NCBI GenBank assembly: GCA_002439085.1
Contig: DJSW01000015.1
Location: 1 to 64,000 of the forward strand
DNA from: Alphaproteobacteria bacterium UBA6324
GTDB taxonomy: Bacteria; Pseudomonadota; Alphaproteobacteria; CAAGCB01; CAG-977
DNA: 64,000 nucleotides
Direction: 5' to 3'
Shown here: in pieces, positions 1 to 7,612 of the stretch
Layout: the number at the start of each line of letters is the position of its first letter
How positions within the stretch are numbered: position 1 is the stretch's first letter
Notes under the pieces: model-generated
The model's input: the letters and a program-made list of their open reading frames with translations, nothing else
Told to the model about the DNA's origin: nothing
The model's database searches: none
Program-made: the position numbers and the translations under genes

Positions 1-768
1 CGTCGTCTGCGTCGGTTTGATGCCGACGATTTCGATCGTGTCGCCAACCTTGATGACGCCGCGTTCAACACGTCCCGTCACAACCGTACCACGGCCGGAG
101 ATCGAGAAAACGTCTTCGATCGGCATCAGGAACGGTTTGTCCTTCGGACGATCCGGCTGCGGAATGTAGTTGTCGATCGCGTCCATCAGCTGCAGAATCG
201 ATTCTTCGCCCAGCTTCTTGTCGCCGTCTTCCAGAACCGCCAAAGCGGAGCCTTTGATGATGGGGATTTCGTCGCCCGGGAAGTTGTACGAGGACAGCAG
301 GTCGCGGATTTCCATTTCGACCAGTTCCAGCAATTCGGGATCGTCAACCTGATCGACTTTGTTCATGTAAACGACCAGCGCCGGAACGCCGACCTGACGC
401 GCCAGCAGAATGTGTTCACGCGTCTGCGGCATGGGGCCGTCGGCGGCGGAAACAACCAGAATCGCGCCATCCATCTGCGCGGCGCCCGTGATCATGTTCT
501 TGACATAGTCCGCGTGCCCCGGGCAGTCAACGTGCGCGTAGTGACGCTTGTCCGTTTCGTATTCAACGTGCGACGTATTGATCGTGATGCCGCGCGCGCG
601 TTCTTCCGGCGCCTTGTCGATGTTCGCGTAGTCAACAAACTGCGCGTCACCCTTCTTCGCCAACACTTTCGTGATCGCAGCCGTCAACGTCGTCTTGCCA
701 TGGTCAACGTGACCAATCGTGCCGATATTGCAATGCGGCTTCGTTCTTTCAAACTTCTCTTTTGCCAT
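1..768 (-). CDS. tuf: Elongation factor Tu, N-terminal part (runs off window)
   Basis: EF-Tu carries aminoacyl-tRNA to the ribosome as a GTP complex. The frame starts at 768 (MAKEKFERTKPHCN) and stays open to the window edge, giving 256 of the usual ~396 residues. The GTPase motifs are visible: GHVDHGKT at residues 19-26, DCPGHADY near 81-88 and NKVD near 136. It lies 133 bp downstream of tRNA-Gly and tRNA-Tyr on the same strand, the classic tRNA-tuf arrangement, so it is probably co-transcribed with them. AGGAA just upstream of the start is a weak ribosome site. The C-terminal domains 2-3 are only partly present. Confidence 0.97.
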   Translation of the reverse strand, partial: MAKEKFERTKPHCNIGTIGHVDHGKTTLTAAITKVLAKKGDAQFVDYANIDKAPEERARGITINTSHVEYETDKRHYAHVDCPGHADYVKNMITGAAQMDGAILVVSAADGPMPQTREHILLARQVGVPALVVYMNKVDQVDDPELLELVEMEIRDLLSSYNFPGDEIPIIKGSALAVLEDGDKKLGEESILQLMDAIDNYIPQPDRPKDKPFLMPIEDVFSISGRGTVVTGRVERGVIKVGDTIEIVGIKPTQTT

Positions 769-901
769 TTCCTAAATTCCTGACCGTAGATCGTTTATAC
801 AAAAAAGCCCCCAAAGCGGCGGCTGAAACCATATGCGGAAGCAACGGGCTTCCGTACCGTCGGCGCATCCGATTCCTTTCGGTTCCGGCGGACGCCTTAT
901 T

Positions 902-975
902 TGGAGCGGGTGATGGGAATCGAACCCACGTAGTAAGCTTGGAAGGCTTCTGCTCTACCATTGAGCTACACCCGC
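902..975 (-). tRNA. tRNA-Gly (anticodon TCC)
   Basis: On the minus strand the acceptor stem GCGGGTG pairs with CACCCGC, followed by discriminator T and an encoded CCA. The anticodon loop CTTCCAA gives TCC (Gly). The T-arm GGTTCGATTCC is canonical. Only four bases separate it from tRNA-Tyr, so both come from one transcript that probably continues into tuf. Confidence 0.96.
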
Positions 976-979
976 AAGA

Positions 980-1065
980 TGGTGGATGGGGCTAGATTCG
1001 AACTAGCGTACGCTCACGCGGGCAGATTTACAGTCTGCTGCCATTAACCACTCGGCCACCCATCC
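980..1065 (-). tRNA. tRNA-Tyr (anticodon GTA)
   Basis: A class II tRNA of 86 nt with acceptor GGATGGG/CCCATCC, discriminator A, encoded CCA, anticodon GTA in the loop CTGTAAA, a long variable arm and T-arm GTTCGAATC. It is the first gene of the tRNA-Tyr, tRNA-Gly, tuf unit. Confidence 0.96.
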
Positions 1066-1097
1066 GGCCACTTGTCGCTACAAAATGTAACGTACCT

Positions 1098-1127
1098 GAA
1101 ATAGTGGATTTGCGACCGTCTTGTCAA
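1098..1127 (-). promoter_or_regulatory. Probable promoter of the tRNA-Tyr/tRNA-Gly/tuf unit
   Basis: A perfect TTGACA -35 box lies at 1122-1127 (minus strand). A weak -10 (TATTTC, 1098-1103) follows after an 18-bp spacer. Transcription would begin about 25 bases before tRNA-Tyr. The -10 match is poor, so the exact box is uncertain. Confidence 0.45.
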
Positions 1128-1212
1128 CATAAAAAATCAAATATGTCTTTTTCTTTTAAAAAAAAGTGGTAAAACAGGACGTTAGTAGAGTTTTCAACAA
1201 GGAGCGTCCGCC

Positions 1213-2001
1213 GTGCCGCAGCATCAAAAAAAGCAAAATTTCAAAGAAAACCAGCCGCGCCGTTCAAAATCGCCCGCCAAAGAGGATAAAAACGGCGTCT
1301 GGCTTTACGGTTATCACGCCGTGACGGCGGCTTTGCAGAATCCGGCGCGCACGGTTTACCGCCTGCTGCTCAGTCGGGAAACGGCCAAAGAGCTGCCCGA
1401 AAAACTGATTCCCGAAAACGTGTTTCCCGAATCCGCCGGCCGCGCCGAATTCGACCAGCTGCTGCCCGCCGGCGCGGTGCATCAGGGAATCGCGGCGTTC
1501 GTGTCCCCCCTGCCCGATTTGTATGAAACGGACATTGCGGACAAAACGCCGTCCGTCGTCGTGATTTTGGATCAGGTCACCGACCCGCACAACGTCGGCG
1601 CCGTGTTGCGTTCGGCGGCGGCGTTCGACGCGGATGCCGTGATCGTCACCCAGCGCAACGCGCCGGAAGCGACGGGGGCTTTGGCCAAATCGGCCAGCGG
1701 CGCGCTGGAACTCGTCCCCCTGATTTACGTTTCAAATCTGGCGCGGACGATGGATTCGCTGAAAGAGCGCGGCTATTGGTGCGTCGGCATGGACGGAACG
1801 GCGAAGCAGACCCTGCGCGACGCCGCCCTGCCCCGCAAAGTCGCGCTGGTCATGGGGTCGGAGGGATACGGCCTGCGACGGTTAACCGCGCAAAACTGCG
1901 ATTTTATGGTTAAACTGCCGATTTCCCCGCGTGTCGAAAGTCTGAACGTGTCGAACGCGGCGGCGATCGCCCTGTACGATCTGAAATACAAGCTCGGATA
2001 A
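1213..2001 (+). CDS. rlmB: 23S rRNA (guanosine-2'-O)-methyltransferase, SpoU/TrmH family
   Basis: This SpoU-class methyltransferase probably 2'-O-methylates a guanosine of 23S rRNA (G2251 in E. coli) using S-adenosylmethionine. At 262 residues it has the usual RlmB size. The N-terminal substrate-binding domain begins with WLYGYHAVTAAL. The three knotted SpoU motifs follow: NVGAVLRSAAAF, LVMGSEGYGLRR, and VESLNVSNAAAIALYDLKYK at the C-terminus. The start is GTG at 1213, chosen because AAGGAG (1199-1204) sits 8 bases upstream. The gene is divergent from the tRNA/tuf unit. Confidence 0.92.
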   Translation: MPQHQKKQNFKENQPRRSKSPAKEDKNGVWLYGYHAVTAALQNPARTVYRLLLSRETAKELPEKLIPENVFPESAGRAEFDQLLPAGAVHQGIAAFVSPLPDLYETDIADKTPSVVVILDQVTDPHNVGAVLRSAAAFDADAVIVTQRNAPEATGALAKSASGALELVPLIYVSNLARTMDSLKERGYWCVGMDGTAKQTLRDAALPRKVALVMGSEGYGLRRLTAQNCDFMVKLPISPRVESLNVSNAAAIALYDLKYKLG

Positions 2002-2050
2002 ATTAAAGCGTCTTAAACTTCTTTTAGCTTTTCGGCGTTATGTAGAAAAA

Positions 2051-3724
2051 ATGCTTTCCAATAACAAAGGCGACAACGGTATGCAAACGAATCCCCCCGC
2101 CGACCGCGAACAGGCGCAGGCGAACTGTCTTGGCAGAATTTTGCGTTCAACCAAAGCGTTGATTGATCAGATCGGAGACAAAGCCGCCGATTTGGTGGCG
2201 GACGACATGGAAAGCGCGTTTTCTTTCGATCGGCCGAAATCGCCGCGTTTCCGGTCGTTGCAGATATTTTTGGCCGGTACGGTCATCGGTGCCGGCACCG
2301 TGTTCGGCGCGGTCAAATATTCCGCCGCGCACAATTCGGCCGAGGACGCCGCGGCCGCGCTGATTCAGGAACGCGCCGCAGAAGAGCAGACCCTGACCCC
2401 CGTCGCGCGAATCGATCTGCCTTTAACCGACGCCGCGACGGAAGAGGTGGAAACCGTCGCCGAAACCGGTCCCGAACAAACCGTCGTCCCCGATTCGACG
2501 GAATCTTTCACCCTGAAACCGCGCCAGAACCTGTCCGTCGTCCTGAAACAAGGCGGATTGACGAGTCGCGAGATTTATCTGGTGACGGAATCGCTGGGCG
2601 AAGTGCTGGATCTGAAACGCATTCAGGTCGGCGACAAGGTCGAAATCGGCAAAATCAACACGGAAAACGGCGAAAAATCCCTGCTTTGCGTCACGGTGGA
2701 GGATCGCCGCGGCAACCGCTACACCGCCACGCGGGTTGAACCGGAAGTGTTCACCGCCAACCTGACCGAACCCGAAGTCGATTTGAAAACGGAATACGCG
2801 TCGGGCGTCATTGACGGCGCGTTTGTCACGAACGCCAAAGAATCCGGTATTCCGACGAACGTCATCCAGCAGATCGTCTGGGCTTTTGACGGGCCGGTCG
2901 ATTTTTCGCGCGACCTGCGCAAAGGCGACACGTTTGCGGCCGTTTTCCAAAAGGAATACAACAAGGACGGCGATCCGACCGGCAATGGCGCTTTGTTGTA
3001 CGCCGAAATCGGAACGCGCGCGAAAAAACACGAACGCTATTTATATAAGGATTCGCAGGATCGCGAGGACTATTACGACGAAACCGGCAAAATCGCGCGC
3101 AAGCTGTTCACCATGCATCCGTTGAAAAAGCCGCGCATCACATCCAAATTCGGCCAGCGCAAGCACCCGATTCTGGGATACACGATCATGCATTGGGGAA
3201 CGGATTTCGGCGCGCCGGTCGGAACGCCGATTCGCGCCCCCGGCGAAGGGACGATCACGCAGGTCAAACGCGGCGGATCGTACGGGCTGTACATTCAAAT
3301 CAAGCACAATTCGGAATACTCCACCGCCTACGCGCATATGAGCGAATTCCACAAAAACTCGAAAGTCGGACGCAAGGTCAAAGCGGGCGACATCATCGGC
3401 TATGTCGGCAACACCGGGCGTTCGACCGGTCCGCACCTGCATTGGGAACTGATCAGAAACGGCAAGAAAATCAACGCGACGACCCAGCGCATTACGGCAC
3501 AACGCAAATTAAAGGGCGAAGAACTGGAACGTTTTTACGCCGAACGCGACCGGATTCGCGAAAACGTAACCGGCGACGAAATCGCTTATGCCAAAGCCGA
3601 AGCTTTGCCCGAAGCGCGCAAAATGGCGTATCAGGGTGAACCAAAACCTAAAAAGACCGCCAAACGCAAAGCACGCCTGCAAAAAACGGCCGCCCGCATC
3701 ACGCGCCGCCGCAACGGCGGCTGA
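2051..3724 (+). CDS. M23 family zinc metallopeptidase (murein endopeptidase), membrane-anchored
   Basis: A predicted peptidoglycan endopeptidase of 557 residues. A hydrophobic segment near residues 72-92 (IFLAGTVIGAGTVFGAV) anchors it in the inner membrane. A LysM/OapA-like region (FTLKPRQNLSVVLKQGG) follows, then the M23 domain with zinc ligands H381 and D385 (HWGTD) and HLHW at 462-465. The tail is very basic. These features match the MepM-like family, which cuts cross-links for cell-wall growth or septation. The start is uncertain: ATG 2051 has no clear Shine-Dalgarno, while ATG 2081 has AAAGG ten bases upstream. It ends at a strong terminator shared with the convergent gene. Confidence 0.9.
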   Translation: MLSNNKGDNGMQTNPPADREQAQANCLGRILRSTKALIDQIGDKAADLVADDMESAFSFDRPKSPRFRSLQIFLAGTVIGAGTVFGAVKYSAAHNSAEDAAAALIQERAAEEQTLTPVARIDLPLTDAATEEVETVAETGPEQTVVPDSTESFTLKPRQNLSVVLKQGGLTSREIYLVTESLGEVLDLKRIQVGDKVEIGKINTENGEKSLLCVTVEDRRGNRYTATRVEPEVFTANLTEPEVDLKTEYASGVIDGAFVTNAKESGIPTNVIQQIVWAFDGPVDFSRDLRKGDTFAAVFQKEYNKDGDPTGNGALLYAEIGTRAKKHERYLYKDSQDREDYYDETGKIARKLFTMHPLKKPRITSKFGQRKHPILGYTIMHWGTDFGAPVGTPIRAPGEGTITQVKRGGSYGLYIQIKHNSEYSTAYAHMSEFHKNSKVGRKVKAGDIIGYVGNTGRSTGPHLHWELIRNGKKINATTQRITAQRKLKGEELERFYAERDRIRENVTGDEIAYAKAEALPEARKMAYQGEPKPKKTAKRKARLQKTAARITRRRNGG

Positions 3725-3751
3725 AACATCCGATTGATGAAAGCGGTATAA

Positions 3752-3785
3752 AAAAAACCTCCGGCGAAAGCGGAGGCTTTTTTTT
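3752..3785. terminator. Bidirectional intrinsic terminator
   Basis: The stem CCTCCG/CGGAGG has loop GCGAAAG and is flanked by an A-run on the left and T8 on the right. It can end both the M23 gene (+) and the converging GalT-like gene (-). Confidence 0.85.
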
Positions 3786-3799
3786 GCGGGTTGTCCGGA

Positions 3800-5188
3800 T
3801 CACATATCCATCGTCGTGCCGCGGCCGCGCATGGCGTAGGGGTGCGCCGACGTGGTTTGCAAAGACGGATTGTACATCAGGCAGTTCGGAATGCAGTCGC
3901 ATTCGGCGGCGATTTTGATGCCTTTGGCGATCTTGCCTTCCTTGCGCAGCTCGAACAACCGGCCGACGATACGGTCGCGCAACGTCCACGGATCGACCGT
4001 GTTGACAAAGATTTTCGTCACGGCCTCGAAACCGGCGGGATTGCTGATGCGCCATTTGATCAGGATGTGCCACGGCACGGCGACATCCACCGCGGGCGGC
4101 CGGTAATACCATTCCTCGTTGCACGGGATTTCGCTACCCATCGCGGCGTGGCAGGCGTGCACCAGATCGGACATCCCCTTGATCTGTTCGGGCGTCTGGT
4201 TCCACGGCTGGTTCTTTTCGGCTTTGGAATAGATCGCCAGCGTCGGATAGCGGTGCCCGAAATCGGCGAACGCGACGGCGTAATCGTTTTCGGCGAACAC
4301 CAGATTCTGATATCCGGCGTAGTTCACGGCGTAATCGTTGTACATATTGGGATTTTCGCGCGCCGCTTCAAATTCGGCGGCGTTGGACGCGCTGATCCCG
4401 TCGATCGCGACCAGCTGTTTGTGCAGGTGGTCAAACGACGCGCCCGCTTGGTTCAACCAGTTTTGGAACACCGTGACATAGCGGACGTAACGGTTGTTCA
4501 GATAAATGTCTTTCAGCGCGCCGATCGTAAAATTGATGTACTGGTAGTGCATTTCCGGCGTCAACGTCCCCGACGACGCGTTGACATCGTCCGTTCCTTC
4601 GACGAAATGGCGTTTGCCGACGATCAGTTCGTGGCCGCCCGCGAAAAAGCTGTTGGCCATTTTCAGCTTGCGCCCCGACGAAATGCTGTCGATTTCCTCG
4701 CGCGACAGGCCGCTCATTTTCAGCTTGGCTTCGATAATGTCCAGAACGTGCTGACGCCCCTCCGGTTCGGCGATATAGGCTTCGCGGTGGGCGTTGGCTT
4801 TGTCGGAAATGACATAAGCGTAGTTCTTTTCCCAATATTCGTAGGAAATGATTTCAAACAGGTTCGGAATGCGCCGGAATTCCGCCGTCGTGTCGAACAG
4901 CTGCGACACTTTCAGGTTTTCCAGAACGCTGAACGTGCCGTCCGTGTTTTTGACCAAGCGCGATTTTTCCGGCGGCGTTTTTAAATAGTTGGACGGACAG
5001 AACGAACAAAAATCCTCCACCCCGTCATGCGGCGCGGGTTTTGCGGCGTCGGCCTTTTTATTGACGGTGGGGCGTTTGCCGCGGCCGGGGACAGTCCACA
5101 CCTGCGTTCCGGTGAACGGGTTGACCTGTTTAACGGTGCCGTCAGGCATTTTTTGCAGGAAGTTTTGTTCAAAAACACTATTCAGCAT
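3800..5188 (-). CDS. DUF4921-type, GalT/HIT-like nucleotidyltransferase
   Basis: A 462-residue protein resembling galactose-1-phosphate uridylyltransferase-like members of the HIT superfamily (DUF4921 type, from memory). The GalT-style catalytic signature HLHKQ occupies residues 254-258 within SFDHLHKQLVAI, matching HxHxQ. A CSFCPSN pair near the N-terminus resembles the GalT zinc site, and a second cluster, CDCIPNC, lies near the C-terminus. Substrate is unknown. Divergent pairing with glycogen synthase at 5373 suggests a nucleotidylyl transfer to a sugar phosphate that feeds glycogen, which is an inference. ATG 5188 is preceded by AGGGGA at good spacing. Confidence 0.72.
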   Translation of the reverse strand: MLNSVFEQNFLQKMPDGTVKQVNPFTGTQVWTVPGRGKRPTVNKKADAAKPAPHDGVEDFCSFCPSNYLKTPPEKSRLVKNTDGTFSVLENLKVSQLFDTTAEFRRIPNLFEIISYEYWEKNYAYVISDKANAHREAYIAEPEGRQHVLDIIEAKLKMSGLSREEIDSISSGRKLKMANSFFAGGHELIVGKRHFVEGTDDVNASSGTLTPEMHYQYINFTIGALKDIYLNNRYVRYVTVFQNWLNQAGASFDHLHKQLVAIDGISASNAAEFEAARENPNMYNDYAVNYAGYQNLVFAENDYAVAFADFGHRYPTLAIYSKAEKNQPWNQTPEQIKGMSDLVHACHAAMGSEIPCNEEWYYRPPAVDVAVPWHILIKWRISNPAGFEAVTKIFVNTVDPWTLRDRIVGRLFELRKEGKIAKGIKIAAECDCIPNCLMYNPSLQTTSAHPYAMRGRGTTMDM

Positions 5189-5372
5189 GACTGATCCCCT
5201 GTTTTCTTAGGTGTAAAGTCCTTATCCGACTTAATGTTGTATAGAATATCCGCCTGAAAATCCAGCCTTTAATCGAAAAAAAATTCCGCCGTTCCGGTCG
5301 ATAAATGATTGACGAAAGACGCGTAAAAGGTAATTCTGAATCCCAGAATATTTTTTCGGAGGTTTTATAATT

Positions 5373-6596
5373 ATGAAAGTTATGTTTATCACGAACGAAT
5401 ACCCCCCGTACATTTACGGCGGCGCGGGCGTTCACGTTGAATACCTGTCAAAGGAACTGGCCAAGCTGATGGAGGTCGAAGTCCGCAGTTTCCACGACCA
5501 GCAGTCGCAGGACGGCAATCTGGTCGTCAACGGCAAAACGCCCGACGCGTCGCTGTTCAAAGATTGCCCCAAGGAACTGACTTCGCCGTTAAAGGCGTTG
5601 TATGAAGGATTGGTCTTCGCGGGCGAAAACATGACCGCCGACATCGCGCACTGCCACACATGGTACGCGCATTTCGCGGGCATTCTGGCCAAAATGCTGT
5701 ACGGCATCCCCTTGGTTGTCACGGTTCATTCGCTGGAACCCCTGCGCCCGTGGAAACGCGAACAGCTGGGACGCGGCTATGACGTGTCCAGCTGGGTTGA
5801 AAAAACGGCGCTGGAAATGGCGGACGCCGTCATCGCCGTTTCGACCAGCACCAAAGAGGACGTGCTGCGCCTGTTCCCGAAAATCGACCCCGCCAAGGTG
5901 TCGATCATCTACAACGGCATTGATGTCAACCAGTACAAAGAGGTCGAGGACACCGCCGTTTTGCAGAAATTCGGCATCCGCACGGACAAACCCTACGTCC
6001 TGTTCGTCGGCCGCATGACGCGCCAGAAAGGCCTGCTGTATTTGTTAAAAGCGGCGGCGAAGCTTGATCCCGACGCGCAGCTGGTGTTGTGCGCCGGCGA
6101 CGCCGACACGCCCGAAATGAAAGCGGAACTGGAAGGCATGGTCAACGCGTTGAAACAGGTTCGCTCCGGCGTCGTCTGGATCCCTGAAATGGTTTCGCGC
6201 GAAGAAGCGATCGCCCTTTATTCGCAGGCGGCCGTGTTCTGCTGCCCGTCGATTTACGAACCGTTCGGCATCATCAATCTGGAAGCCATGGCGTGCGGCA
6301 CCCCCGTCGTCGCCAGCGCGGTCGGCGGCATCCGCGAAGTCGTCGTTGACGGCGAAACGGGCTATCTGGTCGATCCCGACCTGTCCGATCAGTTCCCGCA
6401 CGATCCGAAGGACGGCGACGCGTTCGGCGCGCGTTTGGCGGAAAAGATCAACACGCTGATCCGCGATCCCGCTTTGGCCAAGAAAATGGGACAGGCCGGA
6501 CGCCAGCGCGTCGAAAAACACTTCAGCTGGCAGAGCATCGCCCTGCAGACCAAAGAGCTGTACGCCAAGCTGATCGAAGCGAACAAGGCGAAATAA
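5373..6596 (+). CDS. glgA: Glycogen synthase, GT4 (Corynebacterium/GlgM type)
   Basis: A GT-B fold retaining glucosyltransferase of 407 residues. The N-terminal acceptor-side signature is FITNEYPPYIYGGAGVHVEY. The C-terminal donor domain carries GRMTRQKGL and the E-x7-E motif EPFGIINLE (E296/E304), followed by MACGTPVVAS. Length and N-terminus fit the actinobacterial-type family that uses ADP-glucose, or makes maltose-1-phosphate as GlgM does, rather than the ~480-residue GT5 GlgA. GGAGG at 5358-5362 supports the ATG. No GlgC is present in the window. It ends at the terminator 6613-6641. Confidence 0.88.
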   Translation: MKVMFITNEYPPYIYGGAGVHVEYLSKELAKLMEVEVRSFHDQQSQDGNLVVNGKTPDASLFKDCPKELTSPLKALYEGLVFAGENMTADIAHCHTWYAHFAGILAKMLYGIPLVVTVHSLEPLRPWKREQLGRGYDVSSWVEKTALEMADAVIAVSTSTKEDVLRLFPKIDPAKVSIIYNGIDVNQYKEVEDTAVLQKFGIRTDKPYVLFVGRMTRQKGLLYLLKAAAKLDPDAQLVLCAGDADTPEMKAELEGMVNALKQVRSGVVWIPEMVSREEAIALYSQAAVFCCPSIYEPFGIINLEAMACGTPVVASAVGGIREVVVDGETGYLVDPDLSDQFPHDPKDGDAFGARLAEKINTLIRDPALAKKMGQAGRQRVEKHFSWQSIALQTKELYAKLIEANKAK

Positions 6597-6612
6597 CTTC
6601 AGCCCATTACGG

Positions 6613-6641
6613 AAAACAGCCCCTTTCGGGGCTGTTTTTTT
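6613..6641. terminator. Intrinsic terminator (glycogen synthase / nrdG)
   Basis: A long perfect stem, AAAACAGCCCC/GGGGCTGTTTT, with a four-base loop and terminal T-run on the plus strand and an A-rich left side. It serves the converging gene pair. Confidence 0.9.
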
Positions 6642-6657
6642 GAACTTGTTTGAACGT

Positions 6658-7353
6658 TTACGCGCGGCGGATGATGAATTTTTCAAACAGCCCGCGCAAT
6701 TCGTCCAACAATTCCTTGTCGGTGAAAAATGCCGAAACCTTTGACGGATCGGGCGGATTTTTTTCCGACGGATGCGGCCGGTATTCCTGCAAAGCGTAGG
6801 TTTTCACCCCTTTTGCGGCCAGTATATGCGCCAACGTCCGCAATTCATCTTTTGAAATCACGCGCGGATCCAACGTCGTGCGGCATTCCAGTTCCACGCC
6901 GGAACGGATCAAAGCGTCCAGACACGCCTCAACCGTCGCGCGGCGCGAATGCGGAATGCGTGATTCGTAGGCGTCGAACACCGTTTTGACATCGAAACCG
7001 ACCCACGACAGCAATGGCAATACCTGTTCCAACCGTTCAAGGTTCACGCCCGACGTGTGCAATCCGACCTGATACCCCATGTCTTTGACGTATTTCATGG
7101 ATTCGTACAAATCGGGCTGCGCCAGCGGTTCGCCGCCGGAAAACACGATTCCGTCCAGCAATTTTTTGCGGTCGTCCAGAAATTCGGCGAACTGTTCCCA
7201 CGATATGAACGGCCTGCCCTTGAAATCCTGCAATTCCGGATTGTGACAATACGGACAGCGCAACGGGCATCCCAGACAAAACAAAACGGCGGCGAGTCTT
7301 TCGGGGAAATCCACCGTTGTGAAAGACTCCACGCCGCCGATGATTACAGGCAT
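6658..7353 (-). CDS. nrdG: Anaerobic ribonucleotide reductase-activating protein (radical SAM)
   Basis: NrdG uses a 4Fe-4S cluster and S-adenosylmethionine to place the glycyl radical on class III ribonucleotide reductase. The cluster ligands C29, C33 and C36 are visible in the CxxxCxxC motif CPLRCPYC, followed by FSGGEPLAQPDL typical of radical SAM folds. At 231 residues it is of the longer NrdG2 type. It is the last gene of the nrd operon, starting 7 bases after the separate glycyl-radical gene ends. The start at 7353 lacks a clear Shine-Dalgarno, suggesting translational coupling. Confidence 0.92.
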   Translation of the reverse strand: MPVIIGGVESFTTVDFPERLAAVLFCLGCPLRCPYCHNPELQDFKGRPFISWEQFAEFLDDRKKLLDGIVFSGGEPLAQPDLYESMKYVKDMGYQVGLHTSGVNLERLEQVLPLLSWVGFDVKTVFDAYESRIPHSRRATVEACLDALIRSGVELECRTTLDPRVISKDELRTLAHILAAKGVKTYALQEYRPHPSEKNPPDPSKVSAFFTDKELLDELRGLFEKFIIRRA

Positions 7354-7360
7354 GAGCGAA

Positions 7361-7549
7361 TTATTCCGCCGCTACGTCCATGAAAGCGGACATTGCCTTT
7401 TTTTCGGAAAAGCATTTGCGTTCCGCGTATTCGCTTTTTTTGCCGATGTTGAATTCGGACACCGGACGGAAATACCCCATGACGCGCGTCCAAACTTCGC
7501 ACGGCTGGCGTTCGGAATCGGAAAGCTGAATGTTCGTGTCTTTTGTCAT
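7361..7549 (-). CDS. Separate glycyl-radical domain of class III ribonucleotide reductase
   Basis: This 62-residue protein is what is normally the C-terminal tail of NrdD. It contains EVWTRVMGYFRPV and FNIGKKSEYAERK, the glycyl-radical finger, with the radical glycine at residue 25 (RVMGY). The main NrdD polypeptide upstream stops just before this point. The two frames are in register but separated by two stops (TAA at 7613-7615 and a TAG before the ATG), so simple readthrough is unlikely. It probably docks on the NrdD body and is activated by NrdG, much as the small protein GrcA supplies a radical glycine to pyruvate formate-lyase. Only a weak Shine-Dalgarno is seen. Confidence 0.88.
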   Translation of the reverse strand: MTKDTNIQLSDSERQPCEVWTRVMGYFRPVSEFNIGKKSEYAERKCFSEKKAMSAFMDVAAE

Positions 7550-7612
7550 GTTCTCTACTCGCTAAGTTCTAAGGTTAAAGATAATCGTTTTGCGTTGCGT
7601 GTGCAAGCCTGT

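Noticed and set aside
749..961. A 70-codon frame upstream of tuf
   Set aside because: It runs through tRNA-Gly and the tuf leader; the tRNA assignment explains the sequence.
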